From NCBI RefSeq assembly GCF_004362245.1, contig NZ_SNWM01000002.1, forward strand, positions 248,001-312,000: a stretch of DNA of 64,000 nt, given 5' to 3'. A model generated the notes under the pieces. The model was not told the DNA's origin. It was given only the letters and a program-made list of their open reading frames with translations, and made no database searches. Shown piece by piece: positions 43,906-52,559 of the stretch (the stretch's first letter is position 1; every line of letters starts with the position of its first letter). This DNA is from Pedobacter duraquae (GTDB taxonomy: Bacteria > Bacteroidota > Bacteroidia > Sphingobacteriales > Sphingobacteriaceae). Both the position numbers and the translations under genes were made by a program.

Positions 43906-45075
43906 ATGAAAAAACTCGTCACGCTTTTCGCAGCATTTACCATCTTTTCCTCCAGCTCCTTTGCGCAACAAGCCCTATCGGGAGGATCAGACCTTACTTC
44001 GCCTGAAATTAAGGCCGACAGAACGGTTACCTTCAGACTTAAAGCACCCGGTGCTAAGGAGGTTAAACTTTCAGGCGACTGGATGCCTGCACAGGGATGG
44101 ACTCCCGGAACGGAACTCATGGCGAAAGACAAGGATGGCGTATGGAGCTTAACCAGCACCCCCATTACATCTGATTTACACAGTTATTCCTTTTTAGTAG
44201 ATGGTCTGCGTATTACTGATCCCAACAATGTTTACCTGATCAGGGATGTGGCATCCGTAACAAACGTATTTATCGTTCCTGGCGGGAAAGCAGATTTATA
44301 CACCGTCAACGCTGTTCCACACGGAACGGTGTCACGCAGATGGTATAGTTCACCAGGAAACAATTTAACAAGAAGAATCACAATTTATACCCCGCCCGGG
44401 TACGAAAGCAGCAAACAGGATTATCCTGTTTTATACCTTTTACATGGTATGGGTGGTGATGAGGAAGCCTGGGCAGCACTCGGTCGTGCTACGCAGATTC
44501 TGGATAACCTGATTGCACAGGGTAAAGCAAAACCCATGATTGTAGTAATGCCCAATGGAAACGTTGCTCAGGAAGCAGCGCCAGGCGAATCTACAGAGGG
44601 GCTGTATAAACCGACTATGCAACTACCACATACCATGGATGGAACTATGGAACAAACATTTCCAGACATCCTTAAATTTATAGAAAGCAATTACCGCACT
44701 GCTAAAGGCAAAGAAAACAGAGCTATTGCAGGTTTGTCCATGGGTGGATATCATTCGCTGCACATCTCGAGATTCTACCCAAATACTTTTGCCTGGGTAG
44801 GTCTTTTCTCACCAGCAGTGATGGCCAGCGACAAGGTTTCATCTCCTGTATATGCCAACTTTGATGAATCGCTTAAAAAACAATCTGCTAACGGCTATAA
44901 ACTATACTGGATTGGTATTGGTAAAACTGATTTCCTTTACAAAGCAGTGTCAGACTACCGCAGCAAACTTGACCAAATCGGCATGAAATATACTTACAGA
45001 GAAAGCGAAGGTGGACATAGCTGGACCAACTGGAGAGACTATCTGTCGGAATTTCTTCCAATGCTCTTTAAATAA
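43906..45075 (+). CDS. Secreted CE1-type esterase with N-terminal immunoglobulin-like/CBM48 domain
   Basis: The 389-residue protein has a signal peptide (to SFAQQ). An early-set/CBM48-like beta domain follows (about 25-115, FRLKAPGAKEVKLSGDWMP, SFLVDGLRITDPNN). The rest is an esterase-D/feruloyl-esterase domain with YPVLYLLHGMGGDEEAW, nucleophile GLSMGG (Ser about 281) and catalytic His in GGHSWTNWRDYL. The pattern fits CE1 enzymes such as acetyl-xylan or feruloyl esterases. A paralogue with the same layout lies at 59532. It is single, ended by a strong hairpin. Confidence 0.9.
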   Translation: MKKLVTLFAAFTIFSSSSFAQQALSGGSDLTSPEIKADRTVTFRLKAPGAKEVKLSGDWMPAQGWTPGTELMAKDKDGVWSLTSTPITSDLHSYSFLVDGLRITDPNNVYLIRDVASVTNVFIVPGGKADLYTVNAVPHGTVSRRWYSSPGNNLTRRITIYTPPGYESSKQDYPVLYLLHGMGGDEEAWAALGRATQILDNLIAQGKAKPMIVVMPNGNVAQEAAPGESTEGLYKPTMQLPHTMDGTMEQTFPDILKFIESNYRTAKGKENRAIAGLSMGGYHSLHISRFYPNTFAWVGLFSPAVMASDKVSSPVYANFDESLKKQSANGYKLYWIGIGKTDFLYKAVSDYRSKLDQIGMKYTYRESEGGHSWTNWRDYLSEFLPMLFK

Positions 45076-45097
45076 TTTCAATAACCCTTAAAACACA

Positions 45098-45127
45098 AAA
45101 AGCCGGATCATCGCTGATCCGGCTTTT
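45098..45127. terminator. Strong bidirectional terminator
   Basis: A 13 bp perfect stem (45098-45110 with 45115-45127) with TCGC loop and A/T-rich flanks separates the esterase gene from the converging small acidic gene. Confidence 0.85.
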
Positions 45128-45131
45128 AATA

Positions 45132-45419
45132 CTAGATATTCTTGGGATTGTATGCACCGTTCTCACGGTCGTTCTTGTAATTAAGGGCATCATCACCCTC
45201 CTCATCTTCCTTTTCTACATTGGCTTCGTGCTCCTCACGCATTTCCTTGATGCTCTTATTGGCATCGATATTACCCGTTCGCTTATCTTCGCGACCTGTT
45301 AGTGCATGTGGTTCGCTGGTTTCAAATCCAGGGTCGACACTAGGGTTCTCAAATTGGGTTTCATCATCCTGATCTTTCGGAAGACTATCTTCCTGATCAT
45401 AACTATTGTTGTTTTCCAT
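45132..45419 (-). CDS. Small acidic disordered hypothetical protein (95 aa)
   Basis: The 95-residue protein is rich in Asp, Glu, Asn and Lys, without hydrophobic core or signal, so it is probably intrinsically disordered (QEDSLPKDQDDETQFENPS; EEDEEGDDALNYKND). It belongs to no family I can name. It is the last gene of a minus-strand group with a single-domain response regulator and a DUF3606 protein. A similarly acidic protein precedes the PAS kinase at 61.6 kb. Such proteins are frequent in stress-response clusters of Sphingobacteriaceae (inference). Confidence 0.6.
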   Translation of the reverse strand: MENNNSYDQEDSLPKDQDDETQFENPSVDPGFETSEPHALTGREDKRTGNIDANKSIKEMREEHEANVEKEDEEGDDALNYKNDRENGAYNPKNI

Positions 45420-45483
45420 GGTTATGCGTTTTTGTTTTCAGATTAACAATTGGTATACATAATTGGTTTCAATATTCGACAGA

Positions 45484-45849
45484 CTACCTTTCTGATAAAT
45501 GATTGGCCACAATGCTTTCAAATTCATCGTTATCAAATGGTTTAGCAATAAATTCATCAGCATATTTTACGCCCATTATTTTAAGTGGATTAGTATGTGC
45601 GGTAAGCACCAGGATTGGTATATGGCTGGTGGCAGGTGTCTCTTTCAATTCTTTGCAAATCTCCAGGCTATTGCCATCAGGCAACATCAGATCCATCACT
45701 ACCAGATCAGGGATTTCTTCCAGGATCGCAACTTTGAACGATTTCAGGTCTGGGAAAGACTTTACGTCATACTCAGCACCCTTCAATATAATTTCCATAA
45801 TATCCCTGTGATCGGGATCATCCTCAAGAATAAATATCTTCTTTAACAT
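45484..45849 (-). CDS. Single-domain response regulator
   Basis: The 121-residue protein is only a CheY-like receiver domain. Acidic pocket residues are in FILEDDPDH, the phospho-acceptor is Asp53 (VVMDLMLPDGN), with the conserved Thr in VLTAHT and Lys in FIAKPFDND. It has no output domain, so it acts through protein contacts or in a phosphorelay. No kinase gene is adjacent. The PAS histidine kinase at 62-63.6 kb is a distant candidate partner. Confidence 0.92.
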   Translation of the reverse strand: MLKKIFILEDDPDHRDIMEIILKGAEYDVKSFPDLKSFKVAILEEIPDLVVMDLMLPDGNSLEICKELKETPATSHIPILVLTAHTNPLKIMGVKYADEFIAKPFDNDEFESIVANHLSER

Positions 45850-45919
45850 ACAGCATAAACAAGTCAGACTTACAAAAGTTCTAAATCGTTTACGTTTTGC
45901 TGTTAATTGATAAACAAGA

Positions 45920-46105
45920 CTAGTGGATAGTGATATCGAGATAGGCCTTGACGCGGTCGGCAGCGCAATTGCACACGGCCTTAATTGCAGACTTAAGTTG
46001 CTCTGGCGTAACTTTAAAAGTAGAACACCAATACTCTAAATCAATTTCTTCAGAAACGTCAATAAGGTTGCGGGACCATTCACCGCTGGTAGCTAAATTT
46101 TCCAT
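45920..46105 (-). CDS. DUF3606-domain small protein
   Basis: The 61-residue protein has the DUF3606 pattern: a short acidic strand (RNLIDVSEEIDLEYW) followed by a helix-turn-helix-like segment (FKVTPEQLKSAIKAVCNCAADRVKAYL). The function is unknown. In many bacteria these small proteins occur near stress or oxidative-response genes. It is followed on the same strand by the receiver-only regulator and the acidic protein, forming a small cluster. Confidence 0.7.
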   Translation of the reverse strand: MENLATSGEWSRNLIDVSEEIDLEYWCSTFKVTPEQLKSAIKAVCNCAADRVKAYLDITIH

Positions 46106-46485
46106 GGCAATGCGTTTGATATAAATATAAACAATTAAAGTCGCTTAACGTTTAAATAATCAACAATTTAACTTAAAATACAGTTAAATTTTACATACAT
46201 CAGGGTTTTTATCAAAAAAACTACTGACTATTACCTTCCGCTTAGCAAATTTCTGTAATCGGAGCAGATTACTTTTCCCCTTAACGGCTTTATCTCGCAG
46301 TATAGTATCCCGTTGCACCATTTATTGACACAAAACTGTTATATCCAAAATGATTAACCAAAGACTAACAAGACGATTTTTTTTTATATAATTGAGTTCT
46401 GATACCGTACACAAATTAACTTACCCGCCAAGCGCAGTAAATGTCGTGTTACACATCATAAAAACTTAAAAACAAACGCATTCTG
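46106..46485. other. Intergenic region before the DUF3857 gene
   Basis: This 380 bp AT-rich region lies between divergently transcribed genes. No gene or clear hairpin was found. It should hold the promoters of both sides, but no convincing TTTG/TAnnTTTG pair could be fixed. Confidence 0.4.
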
Positions 46486-49400
46486 ATGAAGATTAAAATC
46501 ATCTTTTCAACACTTTCTTTTCTCGTTCTATTTGCTGTAACGACCATACAGGCACAGTCCAAAACTAAATTGGCCTGGGAGAAATTCTTTCAAAACGACC
46601 GGCAGACCTCACGTAAACTTTTTACGCAGCTTACTACACAAAGTACCACTGCCGACGAGGCTAATATAGGTTTGGCACTGCTGGCCGAGATGGACAGGCC
46701 GTATGCGGAAGGATTTGGCTATATTAATAAACTCTATAAAAACTCGGCAAACCCACAGCCCTACCTCTTTGCCCTTTGGGGCAGTGCTGCCATCAATTAC
46801 AATTCGGGCAGAAAGACGCCAGAACAACTGGAGTTCCTAAGCAGCCTGGCCAGCAGGAAAGATCTGGATGGCACACTTCCCGCCATGGCGGTTTCTTTGA
46901 TGGGCAAGCATTACGAGACTATCAAGGACTATGGTAAAGCAGACCAGCAATATGGCAACCTTGGCGAGCTCGAAAACTGGCTGATTACCGGCGAATACGA
47001 GAATATCTCTACCAGTGGGTTCGACAAGAATTACGATGTACTGGATAAGCCACAGGCAGATGCACAATTTAAAGGTAAAAACAACCGACAGTCTGGATGG
47101 CGTAAAGTACCTTACTTACGTCACGATAAATGGTTTGATTTCAGTTACTATAACAGTTATCACAATGCATTACAGTTTGCACAAACTTTTGTGCAGTCGC
47201 CAGACGCCCGTATAGTACAGCTCCGCGTTGGCGTTTCAGGCTCAGTAAAAGTCTGGGTAAATGATCAACTGGTGCTGACAGAAGCTGAGGAAAGAAATAA
47301 TGACCTGGATTCGTATATCAGTACCATTCAGCTGCATCCTGGATATAACAGGGTATTGGTGCAGATTGGCGAAAGCTATGCCAACCGGTCAAATTTTATG
47401 GTGCGCATCACCGATGAAAAAGGTCAGCCGCTAACCGCATTAACCACCACTGCTACACCACAGAAATATACTAAAGAAACCAGTGCTGCTACAGCGCGAC
47501 TGCAGCCAGCAGCATTTCGTTATTTTGAAAACAAACTGAAACAGCAACCTGATGACTATCTTGACAGATTGATGCTGGCCAAGCTTTACCTCCGTCAGGG
47601 CGATATATTTGAAGCGCGTACCCTGATGGAAAAATTGAAACAGGAGTTTCCACAAAGCACTTACCTGAACAGCATGTTCATAGAGCTATTCTCAAGAGCC
47701 AACAACCGCACCGGCATAGAGACCTTGCAGGAAAGTATCCTTACCAATGATCCTGAAAGTGCATTGGGACTGGAGCTTGCTTACAGCCGGTATGTGGCAC
47801 AGCAGGATCTGGTAAACTCAGAAGCTACCCTAAAAAAGCTGGAAGCTATTTATGGTGAGGATGAGGCCATTTTTCTTAAAAAAGTAAATCTCGCGGGAAA
47901 GCGTAAAAACCAGCAGGAAGTGATAGACCTCATAGAAAAGGCCTACACGCTCTACCCCAATTTTGGAACCATAGCCGGGATGAAATACAGTATTGAAAGA
48001 GATATCAGGAAAAACCCTCAGGCTATCGCTATCCTGCAAAAATACATCGACAACAATGACGATTACGGATCTGCGAAGTTTGTTGCACAACTTTATCTGG
48101 ATAAGGGCGAAAAGGATGCCGGACTTAATATATACCAGTCGGAGATCAAGAACGACCCTATTGGTCTGGGCATTTATGCAGATCTGGGTGATCAGTTTTA
48201 CAAACTGCAGTCTTACGATAAAGCAGAAAAAACTTATTTGCAGGAGCTGGACATCGACCCCAACAACTCAAGAGCCTATGCCGCACTAGGTCAGGTATAC
48301 AACATGATGAAGCAAAAGGAAAAAAGTACTATTGCTTACAAAAAGAGTTTGCTGATTAACCCGAATGATTACGATGTAATCGAATCATTAAGAAGATTGC
48401 AGGATAAGAAACCCGTATTTGATTATTTTATTCAGCCGGATGTAAAGGCATTAATCGCCGCTGCACCTACCCTCAAAGATTTTCCGGATGACCATGTGGT
48501 TACCCTCGATAACGAAATTCAGAAAGTTGTCTATGAAAACGGCGGCTCTGAGGAGAAGCACATCTTTATTGCGAAGGTGCTTACACAAAAAGGGCTGGAA
48601 TCTATGAAGGAATATAAAATTCCATACAACAGCGATCAAAACCTGAACGTAGAAATTGCAGAAGTTATTAAGGCCAGCGGCACAAAAGTACCTGCTGAGC
48701 GTAACCAAAACGAAGTGATCTTTACCAATCTGGAAGTAGGCGACGTAATCAACCTGCGGTATAAAATCGAAAATTACTTTGTGGGCACTATGGCCTCACA
48801 TTTCTGGGATTCGTTTTACTTTAACGACGGACTTCCTTATGTACAGGCCAAATATTCGCTGTTGGTGCACCACGACAAAGTTTTTAAATACGCTTTTTCG
48901 CAGCAACCAGTACCATTGGTAAAAACTAAAAAGGATGAATTTGACCTTTATGTTTGGCAGCAGAACAACCAAAAAGCATTGGTTTACGAAGATAAAATGC
49001 CACCCATGGATGATGTGACAAACAAGCTTTACATCTCTTCCATTCCCGACTGGCAATATATGTCGAATTGGTATAACGATATCGCCGCAGCAAAAGCGCG
49101 GAGTAGCTACGAGATAAAGAGCGTGGTAAATACACTTTTTGCCGACAAGCCGAACCTGGATGAGCTGACTAAAGTAAAGCTGATTTATAAATACATTACC
49201 AATAACATTTCTTATAGCTCCGTTTCTTTCAGACAGAGTGGGATTATTCCGCAAAATCCAGCAACAGTAATCAACACCAGGATCGGCGACTGCAAAGACG
49301 TGGCTACCCTCTTTGTAACCATGTGTAAAGAAGCAGGCATTACCGCAGAACTGGCTTTGGCAAGCACCCGCGATAATGGCATCAACACACTTTTATTGCC

Positions 49401-50229
49401 TAGCATGGAGTTCAATCATTGTATTGCGAAAGCGATTGTTAACGGAAAGGACTACTGGGTTGAGCTGACTTCAAACTCCCTGCCTTTTAATACATTTGAC
49501 AATTCATTTATCCACTCTAATGTGCTGGAGATAAATAAAACGGCTAATAAGTTAACAAACTTTAACCCGACTATCCGTGGCTTAAATACCATGATGTACC
49601 AAACTGTGGTGACATTAAAGGATGCCGATATGCAGATTAAGGAAAATAACCAGAATACTGGTTCGGCGGCGAGCTACCTGCGTGAAGTCTTTAATGATCT
49701 GAGCAGTACGGATCAGCTGAAGAAAATGAAGGAACAATTGAGTCATGCCTACCCGGAAAATGAGATTGAGCAGCTGACTTTTGGGAACCTGAATACAGCT
49801 ACAGCAACTGCAGATACCGTAACCACCAGCACTACCTATCAATTGCTGAACGTAATTAAGCCAGTAGCGGGACTCGAGATCTTCTCTATTCCATGGTCTA
49901 ATAAAAACGGTGCTTCAGACCTTCAGATCCTGGCAGGCAGAAAATCAGGGATAGATCTGACACAGCTATTTGGCACCGATAGTTATGATCAGGAACTGAT
50001 ATTGAATTTACCAAAAGACAAGAGCCTGGTACAGTCTTATCCGCCAGTACACATCAGCAATGAATTTGTAGATTTTAATATTGAAAGCTCCGTTAAGGAT
50101 CAAAAGCTTGTTTTTAAACGGACTTTTCATTTAAAAAACGACTTCGTTCCACAGGATAAAGTATTGGCTTTCAAAAGTTTTTACAAACAAATGGTAGATG
50201 CAGACGCACAACAGCTTGCATTAAAATAA
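46486..50229 (+). CDS. Secreted DUF3857/transglutaminase-like protein with TPR repeats
   Basis: This 1247-residue protein has a signal peptide (to IQAQS). The first half (about 30-640) is a solenoid of TPR-like repeats (e.g. PIGLGIYADLGDQFYKLQSYDKAEKTYLQELDIDPNNSRAYAALGQVYN) with a beta-rich insertion near 210-320 (VGVSGSVKVWVNDQLVL). A DUF3857 domain (about 660-830) and a transglutaminase-like domain follow. The latter has its Cys in RIGDCKDVATLFVTMCKEAGI, with His in EFNHCIAKAI and Asp/Glu in DYWVELTSN. Proteases or cross-linkers of this class are common in Bacteroidota envelopes; the substrate is unknown. Confidence 0.88.
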   Translation: MKIKIIFSTLSFLVLFAVTTIQAQSKTKLAWEKFFQNDRQTSRKLFTQLTTQSTTADEANIGLALLAEMDRPYAEGFGYINKLYKNSANPQPYLFALWGSAAINYNSGRKTPEQLEFLSSLASRKDLDGTLPAMAVSLMGKHYETIKDYGKADQQYGNLGELENWLITGEYENISTSGFDKNYDVLDKPQADAQFKGKNNRQSGWRKVPYLRHDKWFDFSYYNSYHNALQFAQTFVQSPDARIVQLRVGVSGSVKVWVNDQLVLTEAEERNNDLDSYISTIQLHPGYNRVLVQIGESYANRSNFMVRITDEKGQPLTALTTTATPQKYTKETSAATARLQPAAFRYFENKLKQQPDDYLDRLMLAKLYLRQGDIFEARTLMEKLKQEFPQSTYLNSMFIELFSRANNRTGIETLQESILTNDPESALGLELAYSRYVAQQDLVNSEATLKKLEAIYGEDEAIFLKKVNLAGKRKNQQEVIDLIEKAYTLYPNFGTIAGMKYSIERDIRKNPQAIAILQKYIDNNDDYGSAKFVAQLYLDKGEKDAGLNIYQSEIKNDPIGLGIYADLGDQFYKLQSYDKAEKTYLQELDIDPNNSRAYAALGQVYNMMKQKEKSTIAYKKSLLINPNDYDVIESLRRLQDKKPVFDYFIQPDVKALIAAAPTLKDFPDDHVVTLDNEIQKVVYENGGSEEKHIFIAKVLTQKGLESMKEYKIPYNSDQNLNVEIAEVIKASGTKVPAERNQNEVIFTNLEVGDVINLRYKIENYFVGTMASHFWDSFYFNDGLPYVQAKYSLLVHHDKVFKYAFSQQPVPLVKTKKDEFDLYVWQQNNQKALVYEDKMPPMDDVTNKLYISSIPDWQYMSNWYNDIAAAKARSSYEIKSVVNTLFADKPNLDELTKVKLIYKYITNNISYSSVSFRQSGIIPQNPATVINTRIGDCKDVATLFVTMCKEAGITAELALASTRDNGINTLLLPSMEFNHCIAKAIVNGKDYWVELTSNSLPFNTFDNSFIHSNVLEINKTANKLTNFNPTIRGLNTMMYQTVVTLKDADMQIKENNQNTGSAASYLREVFNDLSSTDQLKKMKEQLSHAYPENEIEQLTFGNLNTATATADTVTTSTTYQLLNVIKPVAGLEIFSIPWSNKNGASDLQILAGRKSGIDLTQLFGTDSYDQELILNLPKDKSLVQSYPPVHISNEFVDFNIESSVKDQKLVFKRTFHLKNDFVPQDKVLAFKSFYKQMVDADAQQLALK

Positions 50230-50272
50230 ATATCTTAACTTCGTCCAAATTACTATTAGCCATTCATAAGAA

Positions 50273-51388
50273 ATGATAACAATTATACCGGTTAAATCGA
50301 AAAAAGAGCTGGGTGCCTTTATTGATTTTCCTCACGAACTGTATAAAGATGATAAAAACTATGTGCCGGAACTATTCATCGCACAAAGGGACCTGTTAAC
50401 TACCCACCCTTTCCATAAGCATTCTTCATTGCAATGCTTTCTGGCTTATGATGGAGAGAAAATTGTTGGTCGTATTGCCGCTATTCACAATACTGCACAT
50501 AATGTTTTTAATAAGACTAACGACGGATTTTTTGGTTTTTTTGATTGCATAAACAACCAGGAAGTGGCTAATGCACTACTCGACCAGGCAACCAGTTGGT
50601 TAAAGGAAAAAAGCTTGTCGACCATCATCGGTCCAGTAAACTTCTCGACCAACGAATCTTGCGGGTTGCTGGTTAAAGGTTACGACATGCCACCCATGGT
50701 GATGATGCCATATAACTTTGCCTATTATGAAACTTTACTGGATGCTTGGGGCTTACGCAAAAAAGTAGATCTTATTGCATGGAAATGGGATGGTGATGCT
50801 TACGACGATCGTTCGGTTAAATTAATGGATAGATTGGAAGACAGACTTAAGCGAAGTGATATCGTGATCCGAAAGATCAACATGAAAAACTTTAAGGCTG
50901 AAGCGGCTGCCCTGCGCGAAGTTTATAATAAGGCATGGGACAGCAATATGGGTTTTGTTCCATTGAACGATGAGGAATATGATTATCAGGCCAAAGACCT
51001 CAAGATGATCCTGGATTCTGACTTCTGTTTCGTTGCAGAACAAAATGGTAAAGTGGTTGGCTTTGGTGCTGCCATTCCAAATATTAACGAGATACAGGCG
51101 AAAATAAAAAAAGGCAGACTGTTCCCTACTGGGATTTTTAAATTACTGTTCGGGCTTAAAAAAGTAAAAGGAATCCGTATCCTTCTGCTGGGTGTTGTTG
51201 ATGGCTATCGTAAGATGGGTATCGAAGCATGCATCTATGCTTCTATCATTAAATCTTACAAAAAGAAAGGTTTGGAGTATGCTGAGGCGAGCTGGACATT
51301 GGAACACAACGACCTGGTAAACAACGCAATTATCGCGATTAAAGGTGATCCTTACAAGACTTATAGAATTCTGGAAAAAGCAATTTAA
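50273..51388 (+). CDS. GNAT-fold N-acetyltransferase-like protein
   Basis: The 371-residue cytosolic protein has no signal. It carries two GNAT-like regions: an N-terminal one (about 1-150, FLAYDGEKIVGRIAAIHN, FFGFFDCINNQEVANALLDQATSWL) and a C-terminal one (about 190-350, CFVAEQNGKVVGFGAAIPN, LLGVVDGYRKMGIEACIYASIIKSYKKKG). The latter contains the acetyl-CoA loop-like segment. This tandem arrangement is widespread in Bacteroidota as an uncharacterised family. The gene follows the DUF3857 gene by 43 bp and ends at an intrinsic terminator, so the two may share a transcript. Confidence 0.78.
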   Translation: MITIIPVKSKKELGAFIDFPHELYKDDKNYVPELFIAQRDLLTTHPFHKHSSLQCFLAYDGEKIVGRIAAIHNTAHNVFNKTNDGFFGFFDCINNQEVANALLDQATSWLKEKSLSTIIGPVNFSTNESCGLLVKGYDMPPMVMMPYNFAYYETLLDAWGLRKKVDLIAWKWDGDAYDDRSVKLMDRLEDRLKRSDIVIRKINMKNFKAEAAALREVYNKAWDSNMGFVPLNDEEYDYQAKDLKMILDSDFCFVAEQNGKVVGFGAAIPNINEIQAKIKKGRLFPTGIFKLLFGLKKVKGIRILLLGVVDGYRKMGIEACIYASIIKSYKKKGLEYAEASWTLEHNDLVNNAIIAIKGDPYKTYRILEKAI

Positions 51389-51422
51389 CGAAATTAAGTT
51401 ACAAGCTTTCAAAAATAAATTG

Positions 51423-51454
51423 AGGCTCCGATGTTTTTTCGGGGCCTTTTTTTT
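51423..51454 (+). terminator. Intrinsic terminator after the GNAT gene
   Basis: A stem AGGCTCCGA/TCGGGGCCT (one G-T pair) is followed by eight T residues. It lies 34 bp after the GNAT stop and upstream of the preferred start of the next gene, showing that gene must have its own promoter. Confidence 0.88.
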
Positions 51455-51527
51455 GTGTCGGTTTTTATTTTTTAAATACTATATTAGTAAGCCTTTAGGG
51501 GCATTTGAGCCAAATAATATAGCACGT

Positions 51528-52490
51528 ATGGTACAACTAGGGATTTTACTGAGTCAGAACCACCGATTACTTAGTGTGGCAGCGGTGTTTGATGTATTCG
51601 AATCTGTTAACAGATTTTGTCATGAGAATGGACTTCCAGACCAATTCAGAATTCAAACTATTCGCACAGGTGATGATGGGGTAATTTACAACCGTTTTCC
51701 AGAATTGACGTTATCCGATCCGCAGCAGTTCGACCTGATCATTGTGCCTGCATTTAATAGTGGCAATGTCCCGATCTACATTCAGGAAAATGGGCATGTG
51801 CTGTCCTGGCTTCGTCAGCAACACAAACAAGGTGCAGAACTGGCAAGTGTATGTTCAGGTGCTTTCTTACTGGCTGCAACAGGATTATTGAACGGCAAAT
51901 GTGCTACTACGCACATGGATGCGATATCAGACTTTTCTGCCGCTTTCCCAGAAGTGAATGTCCAGGCCGAAGCAGTGGTTACAAGTGATCAGGGCATCTA
52001 TACGAGCGGTGGCGCTACCAGCAGTTTTCACCTGCTGATCCAACTGATCGAAAAATATACGGATCGCGATATGGCTATTCGAATTGCAAAGTTCTTCGCG
52101 ATAGACCTCGACAGAAATCACCAGACCTATTTTGGTTCTTTTCAACCCACACAGACGCATCATGATGAGCTGGTAAAAAAGGTACAACAAAGGATAAAAA
52201 ATGATTTTGCAGCCATTACCACGATTGAAGAACTGCTTAGAGATATTCCAACAAGTCGTAGGAACTTTGTACGCCGCTTCAAACTCGTTACCGGCAACAC
52301 CCCAATTGAATACCTGCAGAAGACAAGAATTGAAGCCGCCAAGCGTTACCTGGAGAAAACCTCTGGTGGGATCCTGGAATCGATGATCGAATCCGGATAT
52401 AACGACCAGAAAGCATTCAGGCTACTTTTTAAAAAAACTGTGGGCATTACCCCCAGTGCTTATAGAAGTAAATACATGAGCAGGGTATAA
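51528..52490 (+). CDS. AraC-family regulator with DJ-1/PfpI-like N-terminal domain (GlxA/FtrA type)
   Basis: The frame extends upstream to 51345 but across the terminator, so the start is ATG 51528 (MVQLGILLSQ), giving 320 residues. The N-terminal domain (about 1-180) is a class I glutamine-amidotransferase/DJ-1 fold with the cysteine nucleophile-elbow position LASVCSGAFLLAATGLLNG. The C-terminal AraC double helix-turn-helix (about 220-318) includes TSRRNFVRRFKLVTGNTPIEYLQKTRIEAAKRYLEKT and GYNDQKAFRLLFKKTVGITPSAYR. Members sense small metabolites. The regulon here is unknown. Confidence 0.9.
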   Translation: MVQLGILLSQNHRLLSVAAVFDVFESVNRFCHENGLPDQFRIQTIRTGDDGVIYNRFPELTLSDPQQFDLIIVPAFNSGNVPIYIQENGHVLSWLRQQHKQGAELASVCSGAFLLAATGLLNGKCATTHMDAISDFSAAFPEVNVQAEAVVTSDQGIYTSGGATSSFHLLIQLIEKYTDRDMAIRIAKFFAIDLDRNHQTYFGSFQPTQTHHDELVKKVQQRIKNDFAAITTIEELLRDIPTSRRNFVRRFKLVTGNTPIEYLQKTRIEAAKRYLEKTSGGILESMIESGYNDQKAFRLLFKKTVGITPSAYRSKYMSRV

Positions 52491-52492
52491 TA

Positions 52493-52519
52493 AAAATGGC
52501 CTCCAAAAGAGGCCATTTT
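52493..52519. terminator. Bidirectional terminator between regulator and metE
   Basis: An 11 bp perfect stem AAAATGGCCTC/GAGGCCATTTT with a CAAAA loop lies between the two converging genes, with A/T-rich sides. Confidence 0.85.
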
Positions 52520-52559
52520 AAACGTGAGCGTAACAAAAACTGAGTGCGTTTAAAACTAC

